Notes: generated by a model from the sequence alone, not told the origin. Shown: positions 1 to 7,330, counted from the first letter of the stretch. The stretch: DNA of 22,418 bases from DAOUAJ01 sp034433615 (GCA_034433615.1 DAOUAJ010000026.1:1-22418); one strand, 5' to 3'. Made by a program: numbers and translations.

Positions 1-1
1 G

Positions 2-412
2 CTGGTTCCCAATGATCTGTGGCATACCCAGGCGGTCGCTCTGTGGGAAGCCATCAAGGCGGCTGGACACAACGGTGTTTACCTGGACTGCGTTGCGGCC
101 GAATCCATCAGCGTTGCCACTCGCCGCCTGCGGGAAAAGGGCCTTCTGGCCGAGATTGGGCCCCTGTTCGACCGATTGAACAGCCAGGTGCCTGGTGAAA
201 CCATCACCTGGATTCTGCCCGAGGTGCCTCGCCTGTACCCCGAGATCCTCGGCCTCATGCGCTCGTCTTCGGGAGCATTGAACTTTCACGATGCTCTGAT
301 CGCCTTGGCCTGTCGAGAGCGGGAGATTCCTGCTATCGCCAGCTTTGATCCTGACTTTGACCAGGTGACCTGGCTACGCCGCCTGACCGTTCCCGAGGAT
401 GTGAGCTCATAG
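2..412 (+). CDS. PIN-domain ribonuclease toxin (VapC-like), 5' end outside window
   Basis: The reading frame is open from base 2 to a TAG at 410-412, so this is the C-terminal ~136 residues of a protein that begins upstream. The best evidence is the PIN C-terminal block, NFHDALIALACREREIPAI followed by ASFDPDFD. This holds the third acidic residue (D of HDAL) and the last acidic pair (D-PDFD) that bind Mg in PIN RNases. An upstream stretch, NDLWHTQAVALWE, matches the helix that follows the first PIN aspartate. VapC-type toxins usually cleave tRNA or rRNA and are held inactive by a partner antitoxin; that is family knowledge. A TTG at 176 could be mistaken for the start, but the PIN fold clearly extends upstream. 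A second small gene starts 20 bases downstream and is itself broken. The PIN call is firm; toxin activity is inferred. Confidence 0.75.
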   Translation: MVPNDLWHTQAVALWEAIKAAGHNGVYLDCVAAESISVATRRLREKGLLAEIGPLFDRLNSQVPGETITWILPEVPRLYPEILGLMRSSSGALNFHDALIALACREREIPAIASFDPDFDQVTWLRRLTVPEDVSS

Positions 413-431
413 CAGTATCGGAGAGTAAGCC

Positions 432-509
432 ATGTCCACGATTCAACTTGAAATCTCGAACGAGTTAGCCGAAAAATTTCGACCTGTGGGGCGGTTACGC
501 TCCAGGTAG
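432..509 (+). pseudogene. Broken 5' end of a small antitoxin-like gene
   Basis: An ATG at 432 sits 8 bases after a GGAG (420-423) and 20 bases after the PIN gene stop, so it has the position of a second gene in the same operon. It reads MSTIQLEISNELAEKFRP, a start resembling small antitoxin-like proteins found beside PIN toxins (a beta strand, then DELA-type helix). After about codon 18 the sequence changes: the next bases belong on the opposite strand to a transposase-like remnant, and the frame stops at 507-509 after 25 codons. I infer a truncated antitoxin or partner gene, cut at roughly base 485-488. The family assignment rests on only 18 residues. Confidence 0.45.
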
Positions 510-688
510 CCGATCAGGTCGGTGAGGGCCTGTGGGTTCTTGATCTGGGTCGGCTCCATGGACTGTAAGCGCGCGATCGCGCGGTCGTCGCAGCCATGCC
601 ATAGATGGGGAAGCCGTTCTTCTAACAGGGGGTTCCGGATCTCACGCCCCTTCAGGGCCAGACTCAACTGTTCTTTCACAATCTCCAA
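486..688 (-). mobile_element. Transposase C-terminal remnant (family uncertain)
   Basis: On the minus strand an open frame of about 65 codons reads through NPQALTDLIGYLERNRP. This resembles the stretch before the conserved YxxRxxxGLRxSSN end of some IS transposases. The expected continuation is missing: after ERNRP the sequence runs into the antisense of the broken antitoxin-like gene. There is no start codon with a ribosome site (it would begin with TTG right after a stop), no terminal inverted repeat and no target duplication visible. This is best read as a decayed insertion-sequence fragment. It fills the otherwise gene-free 413-720 gap. The transposase call comes from remembered family sequence, not a search. 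Confidence 0.35.
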
Positions 689-710
689 CTACATTAGGTA
701 AGCCCTTGTA

Positions 711-716
711 GGAGGT
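711..716 (+). promoter_or_regulatory. Strong ribosome binding site of the rhamnosidase gene
   Basis: GGAGGT lies 4 bases before the ATG at 721 and 7 bases before a second in-frame ATG at 724. By spacing the second ATG is the more usual start; the difference is one residue. No convincing -10/-35 pair is visible in the transposase-like sequence upstream. Confidence 0.7.
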
Positions 717-720
717 CATA

Positions 721-3387
721 ATGATGTCGCCTATAGTAAAGTTATCCGCGCCGCAACGTTTGCGTTGCGAGTACATCGAGAACCCGCTGGGGATCGAGGA
801 GACGCGGCCCCGGCTGTCGTGGCAGGTGAACGACCCGCGCCGGGGGGCCGTGCAGACAGCTTACCAGATCCTGGTTGCTTCTTCCGCCGAGGTGTTAACG
901 CGCGACCACGGCGACCTGTGGGACAGCGGGAAGGTCGTCTCAGATCAAAACATCCACGTCGAGTATGCCGGCGCGCCGCTCCGTTCCCGGCAGCGATGCT
1001 ACTGGAAGGTGCGCACATGGGACAGGGACGATAACCCGTCGCCCTGGAGCGAGGTCCACTGGTGGGAGATGGGGCTACTGTCCGCCGGGGACTGGTCGGC
1101 CGAGTGGATCGGCTTGCGCGATGAGACGGTCCCACCGCCGTGCGTGCACCTGCGCAAGCCGTTCACGTTGGACAAACCTGTGCGGCGGGCGCGCCTGTAC
1201 GCCACCGCACTGGGCGTGTACGAGCTGCACCTCAACGGCACTCGCGTCGGCGACCACATTCTGGCACCGGGGTGGACGAACTACCGTCGCCGCGTGATGT
1301 ATCAGACCTATGATGTCACAGATATGCTCACGACTGGCGAGAACGTGATCGGCGCCATCCTGGGCGACGGCTGGTACATCGGCGAGTTAGGCTGGCGACT
1401 GCAACGCAACAACTTTGGCGATCCCCCGGCCCGCCTCTTGCTCCAGCTTGAGGTCGAGTTCGATGACGACTCGGTTCAACGCATCGTCTCGGACGGCTTG
1501 TGGAGGGGGACCACCAACGGGCCGATCCGCTACTCTGGCCTGTATGCCGGTGAGCTCTACGACGCTCGGATGGAGATGCCCGGGTGGGATCGGGTCGGAT
1601 TCGCCGACGACGGCTGGCAGCCTGTCGAAGTCTTTGCCGATACCGGCATCGCCCGCAATGCGCAGATGGACCCACCCATCCGCATCACCCAGGAGCTGAA
1701 ACCTGTCTCCGTCAGCGAGCCGGCGCCGGGCGTATACGTGTTCGATCTGGGCCAGAATATGGTCGGCTTCTGTCGCCTGCGCGTGTCGGCACCGGCCGGC
1801 ACGACGATCCAGTTACGCCACGCCGAAGTGCTCAACCCGGACGGCACGATCTACGTGGACAATCTGCGCAAGGCCAAAGCCACGGATACGTACATCGCCA
1901 GAGGCGGAGGAGCTGAAACCTTCACTCCCCACTTCACGTACCACGGCTTTCGCTATGTAGAGGTCACAGGCTTTCCCGGCAAGCCCGATCTCGACGTCAT
2001 CACCGGGCTGGTGGTGCACAGCGACGCGCAGCCCAGCGCCAGCTTCCTCACATCGAGTGAGATGGTCAATCAGCTGTACCAGAACATCGTATGGGGCCAG
2101 CGCGGTAACATGCACAGCGTGCTCACTGACTGCCCGCAGCGGGATGAGCGGTTGGGGTGGATGGGTGATGCCCAGATCTTTGTGCGCACGGCTTGCACGA
2201 ACATGGACATGGCGGCGTTGCTCACCAAGTTCGTGCGGGACATGGCCGACTCACAGTTGCCTAACGGCGCGTACGCCGATGTGTCGCCGTACGTCAGCGC
2301 CTCGGGCGCCTTGCCGCCCGCTGGTGCGCCGGCGTGGATGGACGCCGGCGTGATCGTACCGTGGACCGTTTACCAGTGTTACGGCGATACCCGTCTGCTG
2401 GAGCGCCACTTCGACTCGATGGCGCGCTATGTGGACTACCTGGACGTCAACAACCCCAGCGGCCTTTGGGTAAGCCGCCGGGGCAACGACTATGGCGACT
2501 GGGTCCCAGCCGAGAGCATGACCGACAAGACGATGCTGGCCACCCTCTACTTCTTCCACTCCGCCAGCCTGGTGGCGCAGACGGCACGCGTTCTTGGACG
2601 GGAAGAGGCCGCCCGCAAGTATACAGCGATCGCCAACCGCGTCCGGCGTGCCTTCAACGTTCATTACCTGAAGGACGGCCACTACGAAAAGGCGACTCAG
2701 ACCATCAACGCGCTGGCACTGGAGCTGGGGGTCGTGCCTCCAAATGCACGTGCCACTGTGGTGCGAGATCTGGTGGATGACATCGAGCGGCGCGGCTGGC
2801 ACCTCTCCACCGGCTTCGTCGGCACCAGGTGGCTGCTGCCGGCGTTGAGCGACAACGGCTACGACGATGTGGCACAACGTCTGCTGCTGAACCGTGACTA
2901 CCCGTCGTGGGGCTACATGATCGAGAAGGGGGCCACCACCATCTGGGAGCGCTGGAACAGCGATACGATGGGTCCGGAAATGAACTCGCGCAACCATTTC
3001 GCCTTCGGTTCCGTGGGTGAATGGCTGTTCCGTTACCTGGCCGGTATTGATACGGCCCCTGATGGCGCGGGGTACAGGCACATCGTCATCTACCCGCGCC
3101 CCGGGCAGCCCGGAAGCGAGCTCAATTATGCAAAAGCCACCTACGAGTCCATCAATGGACCAATCGTGAGCGAGTGGAGGGTCACCCCGGGGAGCTTTGA
3201 GTTGAACGTTCAAATCCCCGCCAACACCTGGGCGACGGTTTACATCCCCGCCGCGTCGGTCACGCGGGTGACGGAGAGTGGGCGGCCTTTGCGCGAGGCG
3301 CCGGGTGTGTCCCGTGTGAGGACATCCAAGGGACGTGTGGTGTGCGAGGTCGGCGCAGGGGCGTACGCGTTTGCAGTGAGGACGTGA
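721..3387 (+). CDS. Alpha-L-rhamnosidase, GH78 family
   Basis: The 888-residue protein has full GH78 length and domain order. An N-terminal beta-sandwich (RCEYIENPLGIEETRPRLSW, residues ~14-33) is followed by the rhamnosidase N domain (ALGVYELHLNG...LAPGWTNY, ~162-190), a concanavalin-like domain (FDLGQNMVGF, RHAEVLNPDG, ~340-380), the (alpha/alpha)6 catalytic barrel and a C-terminal beta-sandwich. The catalytic signature DCPQRDERLGWMGD carries D470, E476 and D483, matching the conserved acids of Bacillus RhaB. E743 in TIWERW matches the second catalytic glutamate. The enzyme removes terminal alpha-linked L-rhamnose from plant glycosides or polysaccharides by inversion. No signal peptide is visible, so it probably acts on imported oligosaccharides. 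It stands alone on the plus strand, converging with the RpiB-like gene. No rhamnose isomerase, kinase or transporter is in the window. Confidence 0.95.
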   Translation: MMSPIVKLSAPQRLRCEYIENPLGIEETRPRLSWQVNDPRRGAVQTAYQILVASSAEVLTRDHGDLWDSGKVVSDQNIHVEYAGAPLRSRQRCYWKVRTWDRDDNPSPWSEVHWWEMGLLSAGDWSAEWIGLRDETVPPPCVHLRKPFTLDKPVRRARLYATALGVYELHLNGTRVGDHILAPGWTNYRRRVMYQTYDVTDMLTTGENVIGAILGDGWYIGELGWRLQRNNFGDPPARLLLQLEVEFDDDSVQRIVSDGLWRGTTNGPIRYSGLYAGELYDARMEMPGWDRVGFADDGWQPVEVFADTGIARNAQMDPPIRITQELKPVSVSEPAPGVYVFDLGQNMVGFCRLRVSAPAGTTIQLRHAEVLNPDGTIYVDNLRKAKATDTYIARGGGAETFTPHFTYHGFRYVEVTGFPGKPDLDVITGLVVHSDAQPSASFLTSSEMVNQLYQNIVWGQRGNMHSVLTDCPQRDERLGWMGDAQIFVRTACTNMDMAALLTKFVRDMADSQLPNGAYADVSPYVSASGALPPAGAPAWMDAGVIVPWTVYQCYGDTRLLERHFDSMARYVDYLDVNNPSGLWVSRRGNDYGDWVPAESMTDKTMLATLYFFHSASLVAQTARVLGREEAARKYTAIANRVRRAFNVHYLKDGHYEKATQTINALALELGVVPPNARATVVRDLVDDIERRGWHLSTGFVGTRWLLPALSDNGYDDVAQRLLLNRDYPSWGYMIEKGATTIWERWNSDTMGPEMNSRNHFAFGSVGEWLFRYLAGIDTAPDGAGYRHIVIYPRPGQPGSELNYAKATYESINGPIVSEWRVTPGSFELNVQIPANTWATVYIPAASVTRVTESGRPLREAPGVSRVRTSKGRVVCEVGAGAYAFAVRT

Positions 3388-3421
3388 GTCAGCAGAATCC
3401 TCAGTAGTTGGTGGAGCACGG

Positions 3422-3469
3422 CACGGATTACCGCACGGATACACGGATTCACTGCCCGTGTATCCGTGC
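3422..3469. terminator. Perfect 14-bp hairpin of CACGGAT repeats between convergent genes
   Basis: GCACGGATACACGG (3433-3446) pairs perfectly with CCGTGTATCCGTGC (3456-3469) across a 9-base loop. The motif CACGGAT also occurs as direct copies at 3422, 3434 and 3442. It lies in the 90-base gap between the convergent rhamnosidase and RpiB-like genes, so a bidirectional terminator or transcript-end structure is likely. No T-run follows either arm, so it is not a canonical intrinsic terminator. Strings of this CACGGAT motif also occur as intergenic repeats in other bacterial genomes, so a repeat origin is possible. Confidence 0.55.
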
Positions 3470-3477
3470 AGTATGTC

Positions 3478-3945
3478 TCAACCACCCGGTTGCAGTTTGC
3501 TGCTGTACTTCTGCTCGATCTCCCTGATCCGCCGGATCTGGCGCAGGTTCCACTCGTCGTCGCTGTAGGGCGTGGCAAACCAGGCATCCAGGATCTCTTT
3601 GGCGATGGGTGGGGACACAGCCCGCAGGCTGAGGGCCAAAACGTTGGCGTGGTTCCAGATGCGAGCTCCCTTGGCGGTCTCGGCGTCGTGGCAGAGGGCG
3701 GCCCGGATGCCGGGGACCTTGTTGGCCGCTAGCGTGGCCCCCGTGCCCGTCCAGCACATCACGATGGCCTCATCAGCTTTGCCGTTGACGACCTGCTCGA
3801 CTGCCTGAACCGTCACCTCCGGCCAGTCTGCAGGCTGACCAGGCTCCGGACCGAAATATTTCACCTCGTGGCCGCGCTTGTGCAACTCTTCCAGGATGGT
3901 ATCCACCAAGTGGGTCCGTTCATCGGCACTGACTGCAATCTTCAT
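3478..3945 (-). CDS. RpiB/LacA/LacB-family sugar-phosphate isomerase, divergent type
   Basis: The 155-residue protein has RpiB length and fold signature: MKIAVSAD at the N-terminus, the base-bearing Cys64 in MCWTGTG, AANKVPGIRAALCHD, NHANVLALSLR and a C-terminal RRIREIE helix. Family members interconvert aldose and ketose phosphates, for example ribose-5-P and ribulose-5-P. The site differs from E. coli RpiB: Asp-His (His10) is replaced by D8-E9, the CGTGIG loop is CWTGTG, and ring-opening His99 aligns with Trp97 (RIWNHANV; a histidine occurs two positions later, H99). The substrate is therefore probably not ribose-5-P, and no rpiB symbol is given. An AGGAG at 3951-3955 lies 5 bases before the ATG. 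It is the last gene of the run hisG, UroD-like, acidic ORF, isomerase. Confidence 0.85.
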   Translation of the reverse strand: MKIAVSADERTHLVDTILEELHKRGHEVKYFGPEPGQPADWPEVTVQAVEQVVNGKADEAIVMCWTGTGATLAANKVPGIRAALCHDAETAKGARIWNHANVLALSLRAVSPPIAKEILDAWFATPYSDDEWNLRQIRRIREIEQKYSSKLQPGG

Positions 3946-3953
3946 ACCGACTC

Positions 3954-4142
3954 CTATTCATCTTCCTCGCCGTACTCCTCCTCATCTTCACCCCACTCTT
4001 CATCCCATGAGGGATATTGCTCCGGCGCTTCGCCCACCGACTCGACGATGCGAGGATGCTCAGCATTGGGATCGGCATTCTCACCTGGGGCGCATCTCGT
4101 GCCCTCAATACTTCCTGATGTCACAGGTTCGCTCTTAAACAA
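3954..4142 (-). CDS. Small, very acidic hypothetical protein
   Basis: This is a 62-codon frame between the UroD-like and RpiB-like genes. Its last third is almost all Asp and Glu with aromatic residues (PSWDEEWGEDEEEYGEEDE), so it is probably disordered. Its TAG stop lies directly before the AGGAG of the isomerase gene, which suits co-translation. Against it, the listed start is TTG with no ribosome site; a GTG at 4122-4124 preceded by AAGAG is an alternative. The frame is also continuous with the UroD-like gene past its TAA, so a read-through tail or decayed extension is another possibility. I do not recognise a family. Confidence 0.4.
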   Translation of the reverse strand: MFKSEPVTSGSIEGTRCAPGENADPNAEHPRIVESVGEAPEQYPSWDEEWGEDEEEYGEEDE

Positions 4143-4160
4143 GCCATCATGAACAAGCCA

Positions 4161-5189
4161 TTATGTGGCCAGTGGATACCGTCCATACTTCTGCACCGCC
4201 TGGGACAAGGCCAGCACGTTCTCTGGCTTCAGGTAGCCAGCCAGGCTGTTACCGCTGGTGACAATGTACCCTCCGCCCGGCCCTATGTCCCGAATTAGCC
4301 CGCGCACCTCCTGCTCCACCTCCTCCGGCGTGCCCAGGCCGAGGATGTTCAAGTCCACGTTCCCTAGCAGACAGAGGCGGTCGCCATAGTTCCGCTTCAT
4401 GGCGCGGATGTCCACAGCCCCCTTCTCGTTGGGATGCAGCCCGACGATGCCCAGGCTCAGCAAATCGTCCAGGAAGGGCAACAGGTTGCCATCGCTGTGA
4501 ATGACCCAGGGGAGGGTGATCTTCTTCGCCACCCGTCGATAGCGCGGCAGGACCAGATCGCGGAAGGTGGCTGGGGAGAAGAAGGTTGTGGTCTTGAAGG
4601 CCATGTCATCGGTGGAGACGAAAACATCGAAGCCGAGCTGGCAGATGCGCTCCGCCACGGCTGCCGTCCAGTCACAATAGGTGTCGAGCACTCTCTCGAC
4701 GAAGGGGCGGTTCTCGTAGAGGGCGACGCTGAAGTTCTCCAGCCCCATGCTGAGCATGGTGGAGAAGATGCCGATGCGGGTCACGAACCAGACAGCATAG
4801 TCCCCCTTCTGACAGGCGAAGGCCGCGGCTTCGGCATAGAGGGCGTCGTCGTAGGGATCAGGGAGCCGGAGCAGGGCCAGATCGGCCTCGGTTTTGATCA
4901 TCCCCTCGCCGTAGAAGAGACGCCCGTCCTTACCGGGCTCCCGGCGCGCATACACGGGCGCCCGCAGGACGTAGTAAATGTTGTCCAGTTTCAGGCGGGC
5001 GGCGATGGCTTTGGCCTCGTCCACCGTGTAAGGATTGGTCTCCAGGCTGGCCGCCTGGCTGATCGGCTCGCCCCAGCCCATCAGCCGCTGGGCCAGGGCG
5101 CGGTCAATGCCCAGCTCGCAGTAGGGGACGCGGTCCGGCTGCTCACAGCGCAGAGCCGCCAACACTCGCTCGCGGGAAGTCATAGCCAT
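4161..5189 (-). CDS. Uroporphyrinogen decarboxylase-like (URO-D superfamily) protein, not HemE
   Basis: The 342-residue TIM-barrel protein starts MTSRERVLAALRCEQPDRVPY, the standard opening of non-heme URO-D relatives (MtaA/CmuA-like and uncharacterised sugar-locus types). The inner motifs VSTDDMAFKTTTFFSPATF (~192-209), WVIHSDGN (H231) and LLGNVDL (~275-281) are present. HemE's N-terminal RQAGRY loop is missing, so it is not the heme enzyme. The cobamide methyltransferase relatives bind zinc through HxC; here the motif is H-S-D-G, lacking the Cys, so corrinoid methyl transfer is doubtful. Such proteins are common in carbohydrate regions of Chloroflexota, with unknown reaction. GGAGG at 5197-5201 is 7 bases before the ATG at 5189; a second ATG is two codons on. 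The gene follows hisG by 74 bases. Confidence 0.85.
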   Translation of the reverse strand: MAMTSRERVLAALRCEQPDRVPYCELGIDRALAQRLMGWGEPISQAASLETNPYTVDEAKAIAARLKLDNIYYVLRAPVYARREPGKDGRLFYGEGMIKTEADLALLRLPDPYDDALYAEAAAFACQKGDYAVWFVTRIGIFSTMLSMGLENFSVALYENRPFVERVLDTYCDWTAAVAERICQLGFDVFVSTDDMAFKTTTFFSPATFRDLVLPRYRRVAKKITLPWVIHSDGNLLPFLDDLLSLGIVGLHPNEKGAVDIRAMKRNYGDRLCLLGNVDLNILGLGTPEEVEQEVRGLIRDIGPGGGYIVTSGNSLAGYLKPENVLALSQAVQKYGRYPLAT

Positions 5190-5263
5190 GGTCGTACCTC
5201 CATTGCCTCATAGAACTCACAGGGTCTCATCAGCCAGGGTGGTAACCCATCCAGAGATAAAAT

Positions 5264-6136
5264 CTAGTAGATCACCTTGTTCAGCGGGTACTCAACAATC
5301 CCCGTTGCCCCCGCCTTTTTGAGTTTCGGGATGAGATCGCGCACGATCTGTTTGTCCGCGATCACCTCGACAGCCACCCAGTCTGGGTCCACCTGATTGG
5401 AGATAGTGGGCGTGTGCAGGGACGGGAGCTGGCGCGCGACCTGCTCCAGCCTGTCCCTGGGCACATTCATCTTCAGGCCGACTTTCCCTTCCGCCTCCAG
5501 TGCCCCTTTCAAGAGCGTCGCCAGCACCTCGATCTTCTCACGCTTCCAGGGATCGGCCCAGGCCTGATGATTGGCGATCAGTTTGGTCGTGGACTCCGTC
5601 ACTGTGTCTATGATGCGTAGGCGATTGGCGCGCAAAGAAGCCCCCGTTTCCGTGCCCTCGACGATGGCATCTACCAAAAGAGGAGCTTTGATTTCGGTCG
5701 CACCCCATGAGTATTCAACCTCGGCCGACACACCGTGCTTCTCCAGATAGCGCTTGGTCGCCTGCACCAGTTCGGTCGCGATGCGTTTGCCCTCAAGATC
5801 CTTCACGTTTTGAATATCGGAATCCTCCGGCACCGCTACAACCCACCGGTAAGCCTGGGTGGTGGTCTTACTGTAGACCAGATCCTCCACTTCTACCACA
5901 TCTGCATCGTTTTCGAGGATCCAATCCTTGCCTGTCAGCCCGGCGTCCAGTACGCCACGCTCCACGTAGCGCGCCATCTCCTGCGCCCGGAACATCAAAC
6001 ACTCGATCTCAGGATCGTCTATGATAGGCACGTAAGAGCGCGTTGTCACGCTGATTTTGTACCCTGCCCTCTCAAAGAGCTTGATAGTGGACTCCTGGAG
6101 GCTCCCCTTGGGCAACCCTAGTTTCAATATGCGCAT
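5264..6136 (-). CDS. hisG: ATP phosphoribosyltransferase, long form (HisG)
   Basis: It catalyses the first step of histidine synthesis: ATP plus PRPP gives phosphoribosyl-ATP, in the cytosol. The 290 residues fit the long, self-regulated form. MRILKLGLPKGSLQ opens the catalytic part, GLTGKDW is at ~66-72, and the PRPP loop VDAIVEGTETGASLRANR is at ~155-172. The C-terminal ACT-like HisG_C domain (~215-290) ends DLIPKLKKAGATGIVEYPLNKVI, where histidine feedback acts in the family. This form does not need HisZ. AAGGAG at 6144-6149 stands 7 bases before the ATG. No other his gene is in the window; its downstream neighbours are a UroD-like protein and a sugar-phosphate isomerase, so it is detached from a his operon here. 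Confidence 0.95.
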   Translation of the reverse strand: MRILKLGLPKGSLQESTIKLFERAGYKISVTTRSYVPIIDDPEIECLMFRAQEMARYVERGVLDAGLTGKDWILENDADVVEVEDLVYSKTTTQAYRWVVAVPEDSDIQNVKDLEGKRIATELVQATKRYLEKHGVSAEVEYSWGATEIKAPLLVDAIVEGTETGASLRANRLRIIDTVTESTTKLIANHQAWADPWKREKIEVLATLLKGALEAEGKVGLKMNVPRDRLEQVARQLPSLHTPTISNQVDPDWVAVEVIADKQIVRDLIPKLKKAGATGIVEYPLNKVIY

Positions 6137-6167
6137 AAAGGATCTCCTTCCCTGTTCGTCGTATACT

Positions 6168-6195
6168 TTTGTAACCCGTCTGGTGATCCTTTCAA
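6168..6195 (-). promoter_or_regulatory. Possible promoter upstream of hisG
   Basis: On the minus strand TTGAAA (6190-6195) is followed after 16 bases by TACAAA (6168-6173), about 30 bases before the hisG start. Both boxes are imperfect, so this is a candidate only. The rest of 6196-6312 shows one short hairpin (GTGGCC/GGCCAC at 6264-6281) and no gene. Confidence 0.3.
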
Positions 6196-6312
6196 GGGTA
6201 AGTTTTTTTCAAGCCCATCCGCTCCTGGCCCAAAGTCGTCCTGGAAGCGCTGTCCCGCATCAGGTGGCCTATGAGGGCCACAGGCAGAAAAACCTACCCC
6301 TGAAAGGTCTGG

Positions 6313-6585
6313 TTATCCCCGCCCCAGATACGGTTGAGTCACCGGGAGCACAATCGCTTCGAGCAAATTGACGTGCGGCGGCAACGCGGCCATCGTCACC
6401 GCCATCATCGCCAACTCATCCGTGCTCATCATGGGCTCCTGGTCGGCAGGGGCATCACTGGCCTGTCGCCGTTCGGTGGCGACGTTGCCTGGGTGAAGGC
6501 AACTGACCACCACCCCCAAAGCCCGACCTTCCAGCGCCGCCGCCTTCGTCAACCCCACCAGCCCATGCTTGGATGTAGTATACGG
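6313..6585 (-). pseudogene. 3' fragment of a short-chain dehydrogenase/reductase (SDR) gene
   Basis: About 90 codons match the C-terminal half of a classical SDR: the catalytic Y-x-x-x-K (YTTSKHGLVGLTKAAALE), then VSCLHPGNVATE and the ending LPPHVNLLEAIVLP. The N-terminal NAD(P)-binding Rossmann half (GxxxGxG, NNAG) and the catalytic serine are missing. The similarity begins with the active-site Tyr codon (6580-6582), immediately after the stop codon of the VapC gene (6588-6590) lying upstream on the same strand. The gene was therefore cut by whatever event placed vapBC here. The remaining frame has no ribosome site and ends in a normal TAA at 6313-6315. It should be non-functional. Confidence 0.8.
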
Positions 6586-6587
6586 CT

Positions 6588-7067
6588 CTATTCTTGCGCC
6601 AGCAGTTCCTGTAGCCACTTTTCCACTTCCTCCTCGTCCAGGAAAAACACGAACGGTAAGGTCTTCAGGCGGCGGGACAAATGCTTATCGGCGGTGATAA
6701 AGGCTGCTTCCAGTGCCTCCGCCAGGGCAACGAAGACAGCGTCGTAGACGGTTGTATCGTGGATGCGTGCTATCTCGACTGCTCGACGCATAAGTGCAGT
6801 GGTGGGCATCGTCCACTCCAGGCCCATTTCAAACAGGCTTTGCACCGCCTCTTGAACTTGGTCAGTAGCCAGATCACTCTTGTAACGCAACACGTTGGAC
6901 AACTCGTAGGCTACCAGCGACGGCACCGAGATTGCCACTTGTCCTTTGAGAAAAGCGGCGCGCAATGCCAGGGCCTGTTCAGCAAAAACCTCTTCCTGGC
7001 GGAACCATTTGATAACAACTGAAGCGTCCGGCACGATGGTAGAGTGCTCAAAGATTGAAGTGAGCAT
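6588..7067 (-). CDS. vapC: VapC-type PIN-domain toxin
   Basis: The 159-residue protein carries the four acidic PIN positions: D14 (IVPDASVVIKWF), E55 (SLVAYELSNVLR), D109 (TVYDAVFVALAEAL) and D127 (FITADKHLSRRL). Family members are Mg-dependent RNases that stop translation by cutting tRNA or rRNA when free of antitoxin. I place the start at the ATG at 7065-7067, not the TTG six codons upstream, because this ATG overlaps the antitoxin stop as TGATG, a usual coupling arrangement. The C-terminal tail is very acidic (DEEEVEKW). It lies directly against an SDR fragment on its 3' side. The fold is firm; the RNA target is unknown. Confidence 0.9.
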   Translation of the reverse strand: MLTSIFEHSTIVPDASVVIKWFRQEEVFAEQALALRAAFLKGQVAISVPSLVAYELSNVLRYKSDLATDQVQEAVQSLFEMGLEWTMPTTALMRRAVEIARIHDTTVYDAVFVALAEALEAAFITADKHLSRRLKTLPFVFFLDEEEVEKWLQELLAQE

Positions 7068-7330
7068 CAACGAACCTCTCGCCAACGACGCACCTCTGCC
7101 GTGCTGTCCTCGCCGGTACCAGGCGCTAATCGAGCCAGGGTGTCCTGGACTGCGATAGCCCTCTGTACACGTGGGTCGTCACCCGGCCGCCGCTTACCGC
7201 GTCGCATGCTAATATAGAGGCGCATTGCTTCGCGCACCAACTCGCTCCGGCTGCGGTGCTCCTCGCTGGCGATGCGGTCTACCTCAGCGAGAAACTCGTC
7301 GGGAAAAGAGATCATGACTTTAGTAGTCAT
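7067..7330 (-). CDS. vapB: VapB-type ribbon-helix-helix antitoxin
   Basis: The ~87-residue protein begins with an RHH (CopG-like) DNA-binding domain: beta strand TTKVMISFPDEF, then helices LAEVDRIASEEHRSRSELVREAMRLYI (split here as read from the frame, ~3-42). Its charged C-terminus would wrap the toxin. In the family the RHH dimer binds its own promoter and the toxin. AGGAGGT (7336-7342) is only 2 bases before an upstream ATG at 7333 but 5 before the ATG at 7330, so the latter start is preferred. Its TGA overlaps the vapC ATG by one base. A consensus promoter and palindromic operator lie just upstream. Confidence 0.88.
   Translation of the reverse strand: MTTKVMISFPDEFLAEVDRIASEEHRSRSELVREAMRLYISMRRGKRRPGDDPRVQRAIAVQDTLARLAPGTGEDSTAEVRRWREVR

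Noticed and set aside
2251..3444. A 397-codon open frame on the minus strand
   Set aside because: It lies opposite the rhamnosidase catalytic domain, whose motifs are unmistakable; its translation is Arg/Pro/Gly-rich low-quality sequence with no known motif and no ribosome site.
4161..5189. HemE (heme biosynthesis) for the UroD-like genes
   Set aside because: The HemE N-terminal RQAGRY loop and its substrate-binding residues are absent from both proteins.
4434..5213. A 259-codon plus-strand frame
   Set aside because: It is the antisense of the UroD-like gene, produced by GC-rich codon bias; no family features.
6264..6281. Short GTGGCC/GGCCAC hairpin as a terminator
   Set aside because: Only a 6-bp stem with no T-run on either strand; too weak to call.
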